From the NCBI GenBank assembly GCA_020630495.1, contig JAHDBH010000001.1:1-64000 (forward strand): a stretch of DNA of 64,000 bases. The letters run 5' to 3'. The notes beneath the pieces are model-generated. The model saw nothing but the letters and a program-made list of their open reading frames with translations. It did not search any database and had not been told where the DNA came from. The stretch is from Saprospiraceae bacterium. GTDB lineage: Bacteria; Bacteroidota; Bacteroidia; Chitinophagales; Saprospiraceae. The translations under genes and the position numbers were made by a program. How positions within the stretch are numbered: position 1 is the stretch's first letter; each line of letters starts with the position of its first letter. Of this stretch, positions 1 to 8,264 are shown in pieces.

Positions 1-24
1 CCTTTTTTTTATTTTATTTTTTCA

Positions 25-39
25 GGCTTTCGCCCAAAA
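25..39 (-). repeat. Dispersed mini-hairpin copy 1: TTTTG GGC GAAA GCC
   Basis: intergenic, downstream of SDR gene; outer pair mismatched. Confidence 0.65.
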
Positions 40-100
40 GCGAAGTACGTGTGCTCGAGCATACTATCCGGGCACAGATTTATTTGCGCTTCGATGTATC

Positions 101-865
101 CTACTGATCCAGCGGTGGTTGGCCATTGGAGGCGGAAAGTCCGCCATCCACTGGGAGGATGACACCATTGACGAATCGAGCGTCGTGATGTGTAAGAAAA
201 GCGATGACGTCAGCGATTTCTTCGGGCTTGGCACCTCGTCCCATGGGAATGCGAGTTTCAAAATCTTCTATAAGATCGTCATTATCTTTCATACCACCCG
301 TCATCTCTGTCCATGTAAGGGATGGTGCTACGGCATTGACGCGGACGCCATCTTTGGCGCAGTCGAGTGCCATGGCTCGGGTCATGTTGCTCACGGCACC
401 TTTGGATGTATTGTACACGCATGCGCCCCAGTCTCCACCCAGGCCACTTACGCTACTGACATTGACGATGGAGCCTTTAGATTTTTTTAGGTGTGGGTAG
501 GCGGCTTTGGCTACTCTGAAGCTACCGCCTACATTGATATTGATGACTTTTTCCCAGTCTTCTATGGTGGCATCCTGGAACACACCCATGACTCCGACTC
601 CAGCGTTATTCACTACAGCGTCTATGCTACCGTATTTTTCCATTGTTTTGCGGATGATAGCATCTACATCGTCGCTTTGGGAGACATCACCTTGAGCGAT
701 GAGTACGCGATCATCTTGATTGATAGCTTTTTTGACTTCTTGTAGTTTTTCTAGGGTCCTACCATTTAGCACTACATTCCATCCGTCGTCGATGTATCGC
801 TTTGCAGCGGCTTTTCCGATTCCCGATCCTGATCCTGTGATGATGACTGTCTTTTGGTTTGACAT
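101..865 (-). CDS. SDR family NAD(P)-dependent oxidoreductase
   Basis: TGxGxGIG, NNAG, YxxxK motifs (VIITGSGSGIGKAA, NNAGVG, VYNTSKGAV). Confidence 0.93.
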   Translation of the reverse strand: MSNQKTVIITGSGSGIGKAAAKRYIDDGWNVVLNGRTLEKLQEVKKAINQDDRVLIAQGDVSQSDDVDAIIRKTMEKYGSIDAVVNNAGVGVMGVFQDATIEDWEKVININVGGSFRVAKAAYPHLKKSKGSIVNVSSVSGLGGDWGACVYNTSKGAVSNMTRAMALDCAKDGVRVNAVAPSLTWTEMTGGMKDNDDLIEDFETRIPMGRGAKPEEIADVIAFLTHHDARFVNGVILPVDGGLSASNGQPPLDQ

Positions 866-873
866 ATTTTATT

Positions 874-2205
874 TTATTTAATGCCATATGCTACGAGTGC
901 ATCGGCGAGTTTGGTAAATGCGTAGATATTGGCCCCTTTGCGGTAGTGGTAGATGCCATCAGAGCGTCTGATGTGCTCTACGGAGCGATCGTGTATATCC
1001 GCCATGATGGATCTTAGCTTTTCATCGACTTCCTCGCGAGTCCAAGGTGCCATGGAGGCATTTTGTGTGCGCTCTAGTCCTGAGACGGCAACACCGCCAG
1101 CATTACTTGCTTTGCCTGGGCCGTAGATGATCCCCTTGGAAATTATATGTTGCTGAGCATCTGCTGTGAGGGGCATATTAGCTCCTTCTGCGAGGAAGCT
1201 AATTCCTCTGTTGACGAGTTTTTTGGCAGCGTCTTTATCGATTTCATTTTGTGTGGCGCAGGGCAGCGCGATGTCGGCATCTGCGATATCCCAGGGCGAT
1301 TTCCCTTTTTTGTAGGAGCCTTCTTTGACATCTTTTAAGGCTCCGTATTCTTCTAATTTTATTTTCTTAATTTTTTTTAAGGTAGTCTCGTCGAGGCCGT
1401 CCTTAAAGTAGAGTGTGCCACCGCTATCTGATACTGTGAGCACAGTGGCATCTTCTGCGAGACACTTTTCTGCCGCATGTAGTGCGACATTACCAGCTCC
1501 CGAAATCAAAATCTTTTTTTCTGATAGTTTTCCATCGTGTGCCTCTAGCATATTTTGTAGAAAATATATGAGGCCATAGCCTGTAGCTTCTATGCGACCT
1601 GCGCTACCTCCCCAAGTCTCGCCTTTGCCCGTAAGGGCGCCCTCCCAGCGATTTGTCAACTTGAGATAGTGGCCCTGCATGTAGCCTATCTCACGGGCGC
1701 CTACATTGATATCTCCAGCGGGTACATCTATATGTGGTCCTATATAGCGGTATAGCTCGGACATAAATGCTTGGCAAAATCGCAATATCTCTGCCTCGCT
1801 TTTCTCTTTAGGATCAAAGTCGCTGCCGCCTTTGGCACCGCCCATGGGTAAGCCAGTGAGGGCATTTTTAAAGCACTGTTCAAATCCGAGGAACTTTAGT
1901 ATACTTTCATTGACCGTCGGATGAAATCTCAAACCACCCTTGTACGCTCCGAGGGCATTGCTGTATTGCACACGCCATCCGCGATTGACTTGGATGCTTC
2001 CCTTGTCGTCTTGCCAAGAAACGCGGAATCGAAGGATCCGGTCTGGTTCCATGAGCTGCGTCAATATGGAGGATGTCTTATATGCGCTGCTCCTCTTATA
2101 AGTGGGCATGATATCCTCATACACTTCGTGGACGGCCTGATGGAATTCTTCGTCTCCGGGGTGATTTTTTTCTAATGTGTCTTTGTACACGCTTTTCTTT
2201 GCCAT
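874..2205 (-). CDS. gdhA: NADP-specific glutamate dehydrogenase
   Basis: PMGGAKGGSDFDPKGKSE-like motif, GALTGKGETWGGSAGR, full length 443 aa. Confidence 0.95.
   Translation of the reverse strand: MAKKSVYKDTLEKNHPGDEEFHQAVHEVYEDIMPTYKRSSAYKTSSILTQLMEPDRILRFRVSWQDDKGSIQVNRGWRVQYSNALGAYKGGLRFHPTVNESILKFLGFEQCFKNALTGLPMGGAKGGSDFDPKEKSEAEILRFCQAFMSELYRYIGPHIDVPAGDINVGAREIGYMQGHYLKLTNRWEGALTGKGETWGGSAGRIEATGYGLIYFLQNMLEAHDGKLSEKKILISGAGNVALHAAEKCLAEDATVLTVSDSGGTLYFKDGLDETTLKKIKKIKLEEYGALKDVKEGSYKKGKSPWDIADADIALPCATQNEIDKDAAKKLVNRGISFLAEGANMPLTADAQQHIISKGIIYGPGKASNAGGVAVSGLERTQNASMAPWTREEVDEKLRSIMADIHDRSVEHIRRSDGIYHYRKGANIYAFTKLADALVAYGIK
1624..1638 (+). repeat. Mini-hairpin copy 2: TTT GCCC GTAA GGGC
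   Basis: inside gdhA, antisense; covers GALTGK codons. Confidence 0.7.
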
Positions 2206-2381
2206 ATCTCCTAGACGGATAGAAGCGCTACCGAGTTCGGTAGTGGATATGGAGTGAGAAGTCTGCGAGCATCAGCATCTCGTGCACTGTGTCGATCTAA
2301 GGCTATGATCGAGAAAGACATATGTAGAACAAGTCGCCATCATAGCCACTTGTAATCTTATCAAGACCCAAATCTTCCCAT

Positions 2382-3731
2382 GTGATCAAGGCATACCTAG
2401 ATAAAATCGATAAATACACGGACAGTCAGACTGGCGTGAATCGCACTTTGATCGCTGGATATCTGGGATTGACGCTGCTCTGTTTCTTATTGCTCCTCCT
2501 ACCTATTTTTCATAGAGATGGTACGACTCTGGTGAATCATTTCTTTATGAGTGTGTCGCTGGTGAGCACCACGGGGCTTGCTCCAGATACGTTTGGTCAG
2601 GTATACAATCTAGGTGGTCAGATCGTGGGACTACTCATGATACAGCTGGGTGGACTAGGGTATATGGCTCTCGCATCGTTTGTACTTATCGGTACACGTA
2701 GACACTTGCCATCGCTATCGGGCAAGTTGCTCAAGGTGGAGTTTGGCTTGCCAAAGCGATATCCGCTATTTCAATTTATATGGACGGTCATCATCTTTAC
2801 GATATTAATAGAGCTCATAGGGACACTGTGCCTGTGGTATGGATTTGCGCAAGCAGGTGTAGAAAATCCTCTGTGGAATGGGCTATTTCATAGCATATCT
2901 GCCTTCTGTACGGCTGGATTCAGTTTGTTTGATAGTGGATTTGAGCCATATGTACAGTCTCACTGGATCACTGGTACGCTGACGATTCTCTCGATCATGG
3001 GTTCTGTAGGATTTATCGTGATCCTCGATTTTGTGACTAAGATCACGAGGAAAGGTGGGAGCATGACGCTCACGTCTAAAATTATCCTATGGGCTACGCT
3101 GATCATCCTGGTAGTAGGAACACTCCTGCTATACTTTACGGATCCGCTGCTGCGGGCTATGCCAGTCAGTGAAGCCATGCCCGTAGCTCTCTTCCAGGTG
3201 ATGAGCGCTCACACCACTGTAGGGTTTAATACCTATGATTATTCTCAGTTTTCTCTCGCATCTACTGTGGTGCTACTGGTCATCATGCTAGTAGGCGCCA
3301 GCCCAGCTGGTACGGGCGGTGGAGTAAAGACTACCAGTATCACGGCACTCATCGCGGTGATGAAATCTATCCTAGCGAGTAGGAAATTTATCAGTTTCAG
3401 GGGGAGACGTATACCTACCAATCGGATTTTCTTTGCGGTGGCGGGATTCTTTTTCTATGGAGTGATTGCTATACTGGGGATCTTGGCTGTGCTCATGATA
3501 GAGCAAGAGAATTTGCCACTAGGTAAGGTGCTATTTGAGTGTACTAGTGCACTGAGCACAGTAGGGCTCAGTCAAGGCACCACATCGATCCTGAGTTGGG
3601 GAAGCAAACTCGTGATCTGCGCGCTGATGTTTATCGGACGCATCGGTGCCATCACCTTTGGTCTAGCGCTCATAAGGGACAATGTCCTCTACGATGAAGG
3701 CTATGTGCCAGAGGAAGATGTGGCAATGTAG
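2382..3731 (+). CDS. TrkH/KtrB family potassium uptake transporter subunit
   Basis: polytopic; VSTTGLAP, HSISAFCTAGFSLF, HTTVGFNTYD, GASPAGTGGGVKTTS; GTG start. Confidence 0.9.
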   Translation: MIKAYLDKIDKYTDSQTGVNRTLIAGYLGLTLLCFLLLLLPIFHRDGTTLVNHFFMSVSLVSTTGLAPDTFGQVYNLGGQIVGLLMIQLGGLGYMALASFVLIGTRRHLPSLSGKLLKVEFGLPKRYPLFQFIWTVIIFTILIELIGTLCLWYGFAQAGVENPLWNGLFHSISAFCTAGFSLFDSGFEPYVQSHWITGTLTILSIMGSVGFIVILDFVTKITRKGGSMTLTSKIILWATLIILVVGTLLLYFTDPLLRAMPVSEAMPVALFQVMSAHTTVGFNTYDYSQFSLASTVVLLVIMLVGASPAGTGGGVKTTSITALIAVMKSILASRKFISFRGRRIPTNRIFFAVAGFFFYGVIAILGILAVLMIEQENLPLGKVLFECTSALSTVGLSQGTTSILSWGSKLVICALMFIGRIGAITFGLALIRDNVLYDEGYVPEEDVAM

Positions 3732-3869
3732 TAAGGTGGATTACGACATGTAGAACTTTTACTTGGTGAACTGGATCTATCTTTATCATATCACAATTAC
3801 TCGTGTGATGGCATATGGTAGGGGTCAGAACACCCATAGATTGTCTAGTAATTATAAACACTTCTGACG

Positions 3870-6026
3870 ATGCGCTACTTTTTTCCGCTTCTCGCCTTGA
3901 TCACTCTGTATGCGTCTGCCCAGAGTCCACATATCCATGTAGACCAGCTGGGATATACGCCCTTTGCGAGCAAGGTGGCTGTACTCAGTGACCCAGTGAT
4001 AGGTGCCAATAGCGGCCTGGACTATACTGCACCGTCTCAGCTAGAGCTGCGTGATGCTGAGACAGATGAAGTGCTAGGGAGCTATGCTGTGCAGCAGTGG
4101 AGTGGTGGGCTGATCGACTCTGTACGTAGTGGTGATCGAGGCTGGTGGGTCGATTTTTCTAGTTATGATGTGGATGGATCCTACTACCTATATGATGCAG
4201 ATAGCGATCAGAGCTCTGCTGTCTTTTCTATAGGCGATGATGTCTATGATGAGGTGCTGCGCGCGGCGAGTCGGATATTCTACTACAATCGCTGCGGCAT
4301 GTCCAAGAGCACTCCCTACGCAGAGAGTCCATGGGTGGACGACGCTAATAATTTTGAAAATCCTGGACAGGACACAGAGTGCCGCTACCTATATGATCAG
4401 GACAATGCAGGCTTAGAGAGAGATCTCCGAGGTGGATGGTTTGACGCGGGAGATTATAATAAGTATGTCACTTTCGCCTACACACCTGTGCACAATCTTC
4501 TCTGGGCCTACAGAGAATCTACCGAGGTGTGGGATGATGATATGGACATCCCAGAGTCAGGCAATGGCTTACCAGACATACTTGACGAGATCAAGTGGGA
4601 GCTCGACTGGCTCCAGAGAATGGCCAATCCAGATGGAAGCGTTCACATCAAGATGGGCAGTATAGAGTGGCATCACAATGCCAACTATCCACCGAGCAAT
4701 AATACAGATCCGCGATACTATGGTCCCACGTGCCCTAGTGCATCTATAGTGATGGCGTCCATGTGCGCGCACGCAGCGTATGTGATGGGCGACTTTACAG
4801 AGTGGGAGGACTATGCGGATGATCTGCGTGATCTTGCAGAGAGCTGCTGGGATCATGCCCTGATAGCTTGGGATGCTGATGCTCTCGAGTATGACTGTGA
4901 TGACCAGATCATCAAAGCTGGCGATGCGGATTTTGGGAGTGAGGACGATTATATCTCTGCTTTTCTCGCGGCAGCAGTGCATCTCTATGAGCTCACTGGC
5001 GATGTAGCATATAGGGCGTTTTTTGATGACAATCATACGCTTGCACAAGAGTACGGTGATCAAGCCAATGTACCAGGTGATCCTACTAGCTACTATGATG
5101 AGCAGTGGGGTGTTAACTACAGCGTGGGCAAAGACGCGATGCTTCACTACGGCACGCTACCAGGTCACACGGCTAGCACAGCGGAGCAGGTATACGCGTC
5201 GTTTGGTGCATTCATCAGCAATGACTGGGAGAACTACTATGGTCATGATGATACAGATCTCTACAGGTGCTATCTACCAGAATACTACATGGGCTGGGGA
5301 AGTAATATGAATCAAGCCACCATAGGCATGCTCAATCGCCACGTGCTGACTTATGATCAAGCGGCGGATCCAGATTCGCTCTATCGCATCAAGGCAATCT
5401 CTCACATCCACTACCTCCATGGTGTGAATCCACTAGGCAAATTATATCTGTCCAATGTCTATGATATAGGCGCCGATCGCTGTGTAGACGAGATTTATCA
5501 CAGTTGGTTCTATGATGGCAGCGACTGGGACAATGCACAGACTTCTGCCTATGGACCAGCTCCTGGATTTCTAGTCGGTGGGCCCAATCATTACTATACG
5601 GGCAGCCGCACACCGCCGCAGGGAGAGACCATACTTAAAGCATATGATGATTTCAATGATGTGGCGAGTGAAAGTTGGCAAATTACCGAGCCTGCCATTT
5701 ACTATCAGGCGGCTTATATCAGACAATTGGCTTGGTCAATGTTGCAGGGCCGTCGTGGAAATAGTACGGCGCATATAGTCGTGACTTCCTCGGATATAGA
5801 GGTTTTCCCCAATCCCGTGGACGATCTCTTTATCGTCAAGGGCGAGCTCATGGGATATACTCTCGATATTATTAATTCCGCTGGGGTAATAGTGGACTCC
5901 CGCTTAGGAAATGGTGATGAGGAAGTCATAGATGTATCACAGCTAGGAGCGGGGATATATATGCTGCGAGTGTCTCGGGATGGCAACGCAGAGAAGCAAG
6001 TGGTGCAGAAGATCATTAAGATGTAG
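3870..6026 (+). CDS. Glycoside hydrolase family 9 (cellulase-like) with N-terminal Ig-like domain and T9SS C-terminal sorting domain
   Basis: signal peptide, VDQLGYTPFASKVAVL (CelD_N-like), GGWFDAGDYNKYVTF, HYLHGVNPLGK, C-terminal VFPNPVDDLFIV...GIYMLRVS. Confidence 0.92.
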   Translation: MRYFFPLLALITLYASAQSPHIHVDQLGYTPFASKVAVLSDPVIGANSGLDYTAPSQLELRDAETDEVLGSYAVQQWSGGLIDSVRSGDRGWWVDFSSYDVDGSYYLYDADSDQSSAVFSIGDDVYDEVLRAASRIFYYNRCGMSKSTPYAESPWVDDANNFENPGQDTECRYLYDQDNAGLERDLRGGWFDAGDYNKYVTFAYTPVHNLLWAYRESTEVWDDDMDIPESGNGLPDILDEIKWELDWLQRMANPDGSVHIKMGSIEWHHNANYPPSNNTDPRYYGPTCPSASIVMASMCAHAAYVMGDFTEWEDYADDLRDLAESCWDHALIAWDADALEYDCDDQIIKAGDADFGSEDDYISAFLAAAVHLYELTGDVAYRAFFDDNHTLAQEYGDQANVPGDPTSYYDEQWGVNYSVGKDAMLHYGTLPGHTASTAEQVYASFGAFISNDWENYYGHDDTDLYRCYLPEYYMGWGSNMNQATIGMLNRHVLTYDQAADPDSLYRIKAISHIHYLHGVNPLGKLYLSNVYDIGADRCVDEIYHSWFYDGSDWDNAQTSAYGPAPGFLVGGPNHYYTGSRTPPQGETILKAYDDFNDVASESWQITEPAIYYQAAYIRQLAWSMLQGRRGNSTAHIVVTSSDIEVFPNPVDDLFIVKGELMGYTLDIINSAGVIVDSRLGNGDEEVIDVSQLGAGIYMLRVSRDGNAEKQVVQKIIKM

Positions 6027-6042
6027 GTCTTGAAATTATGGT

Positions 6043-6058
6043 GGACTTTCGTCCAAAT
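6043..6058 (-). repeat. Mini-hairpin copy 3: ATTT GGAC GAAA GTCC
   Basis: intergenic; adjacent partial copy ATTGGCGAAAGC at 6059-6069. Confidence 0.8.
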
Positions 6059-6257
6059 GCTTTCGCCAATTCAAGGCACTCGCGGAGTGAGAATTCCATC
6101 TTGTCTCATCTGGACATAGGTGGAGTGTGCATGACTACAATCGGCATAAAGTAGTAGGATATAGTGAAATGCGGAGGAGTACTGCGCTCACACTCTCGTC
6201 CCTCTATCGAACCATCATGTATGGAATGCTCTCAGACGAGCAGCGAATCTCCTACAG

Positions 6258-7766
6258 ATGAAATCAGTATACTGGCTCAAACGCGACTTTAGGCTACTGG
6301 ATAATCCGGCTCTACGAGCGGCACTGGATCGATCCGACGACGTGGCGATGATTTACATAGTCGAACCGTCAATGATCGAGGCGCCAGAGACATCAGAGTT
6401 GCATATCCATGCCATCACAGGCGCGTATAATGATATGCGCTCAAGAGTTATGGCAGCAGGAGGGAAGATGGGCTGGATGCATATGGAGGTCATTGACGGT
6501 CTGACACGGCTTTACGAACGGCAGTCCTTTGATGCACTATATACGCATGAAGAGATCGGGGTGGATCGTACATATAAGAGAGATATCGCTGTGGCTCAGT
6601 GGTGCGAAGAGCATGGCGTAAAGTGGTACGAGTATAGGCAGACGGGTGTATTCAGAAGGCTATCGGATAGAGATAAGCGGGCAAGACTATGGAGAGAGCA
6701 TTATAGCAGCGACGTCATAGCTACGCCCGATGTCGCGGAGCTAAGGAAACTGGATATACCTAAGGCTTATAGTGAGGTACGCACGGACGATCTAGCAATT
6801 GACTTTGCTGATCGTATTAGCTCACAGCATGAGCGTAAGCTGCAGCCAGTCAGTGAGAGTAGTGCTGAGGAAACTTTGAATTCATTTTTATACGATCGCG
6901 GAATAGCTTACCGCGGTGGTATCAGTTCACCAGTGACAGCGCTCACCGCGGGCTCCAGGATGTCTGTGCATCTCGCTTGGGGTACCGTGTCTGGCCGAGT
7001 GGTCTATCAGCGCACCCAGGCACGCCGTGCACAGCTCAAAGAAAGCGACGAGGCGGATGCTAAGCGATGGAGAAGCTCTCTGACCGCGTTCACTGCTAGG
7101 CTGCACTGGCGCGATCACTTTATCCAGCGACTTGAGACGGAGCCGCAGATGGAATACGAACCGCTCAACTCTGCTTACAACCAGATCATATATGACGCTC
7201 CCGAGGAGCATATCATGGCATGGTACGAAGGGCGCACGGGATTTCCGATGGTCGATGCTTGCGTGCGATGTCTGAGAGCTACAGGATTTATCAATTTTCG
7301 GATGCGGGCGCTGCTTACCAGTACGGCGTGTCACGTGCTGCATATCGATTGGAAGCGTCTGGATCCGCTGATGGCGCGACTGTATACGGACTATGAGCCA
7401 GGTATACATATCTCACAACTCCAGATGCAAGCGGCCGTAGTAGGTATCAATACCATACGCGTCTACAGTCCGCACAAGCAGATCATAGATCAAGATCCTG
7501 ACACCGCATTCATCAAAGAGTGGATCCCAGAATTGCGAGAGTACAGCCCAGCAGAGATACAGGGGCACAGGATGGAAAGTCTAGGATCTTATCCAGGACA
7601 AGTAGTAGACTATATCTCTGCTAGCAAAGCCATGAAGAGTCAGCTGTATAGCATCAAGGGAAGGAAAGAAACAAAGGAAATAGCTCAACAGGTGTATCTG
7701 AAACACGGTAGCAGAAAAGGTCCGAGCACTAGGCGTAAGAAAACTACAGCGACCACATCTAAGTAA
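6258..7766 (+). CDS. Cryptochrome/deoxyribodipyrimidine photolyase family protein
   Basis: VYWLKRDFRLLDNPAL; LHWRDHFIQRLE; GRTGFPMVDACVRCLRATGFINFRMR; INTIRVYSPHKQIIDQDPDTAFIKEWIPEL. Confidence 0.9.
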   Translation: MKSVYWLKRDFRLLDNPALRAALDRSDDVAMIYIVEPSMIEAPETSELHIHAITGAYNDMRSRVMAAGGKMGWMHMEVIDGLTRLYERQSFDALYTHEEIGVDRTYKRDIAVAQWCEEHGVKWYEYRQTGVFRRLSDRDKRARLWREHYSSDVIATPDVAELRKLDIPKAYSEVRTDDLAIDFADRISSQHERKLQPVSESSAEETLNSFLYDRGIAYRGGISSPVTALTAGSRMSVHLAWGTVSGRVVYQRTQARRAQLKESDEADAKRWRSSLTAFTARLHWRDHFIQRLETEPQMEYEPLNSAYNQIIYDAPEEHIMAWYEGRTGFPMVDACVRCLRATGFINFRMRALLTSTACHVLHIDWKRLDPLMARLYTDYEPGIHISQLQMQAAVVGINTIRVYSPHKQIIDQDPDTAFIKEWIPELREYSPAEIQGHRMESLGSYPGQVVDYISASKAMKSQLYSIKGRKETKEIAQQVYLKHGSRKGPSTRRKKTTATTSK

Positions 7767-7790
7767 CAGTTTACGGCTGAGTGAGTGTGA

Positions 7791-7988
7791 TCAAGTCAGC
7801 AATCTCACCAGACCCATGATAAAGAGGAAAGCGCCGCCTATCTTATAGAGTGTTCCGTATTTACGCACTGTCTCTTCGTGTTTTTCCTGTTGTACGCCAT
7901 CTCTATAGCGTGGTTTCACCAGTCCGCCAAAGACCAGGAAGACCATCACTCCAGCAAGCATGAATGCGATTCCCATGAAGATATCCAT
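7791..7988 (-). CDS. Small two-TM membrane protein, unknown function
   Basis: 65 aa with two hydrophobic segments; sits in a gap between other CDS. Confidence 0.55.
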   Translation of the reverse strand: MDIFMGIAFMLAGVMVFLVFGGLVKPRYRDGVQQEKHEETVRKYGTLYKIGGAFLFIMGLVRLLT

Positions 7989-8138
7989 ATGTATGATGAT
8001 TTACTAGGTAACTGGAGGGGACTCTGGGTGGTTCGGCTGAGAGACTGACTTGATGACTAGCCGCGGCACTCACGGATCTCCTGTAGTGATCCGCTGGACT
8101 GACCATTAGACGTCAGGTCATTGGTCTATCGCTAACAT

Positions 8139-8154
8139 ATTTGCGCGAAAGCGC
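8139..8154 (+). repeat. Mini-hairpin copy 4: ATTT GCGC GAAA GCGC
   Basis: intergenic. Confidence 0.85.
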
Positions 8155-8264
8155 TGTACTACTGAATAATTCACATACTTTAAGGGCTAATTACTTAAAG
8201 TCGCTTGAATATTTTGATTTTCGATAGTTCTTATAGATTTTCTTACCCTTAAAATTTTTATTTA

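Noticed and set aside
4569-5147. 192-aa ORF on the - strand
   Set aside because: Antisense shadow inside the GH9 gene with no recognisable motifs.
6927-7409. 160-aa ORF on the - strand
   Set aside because: Antisense shadow of the photolyase gene.
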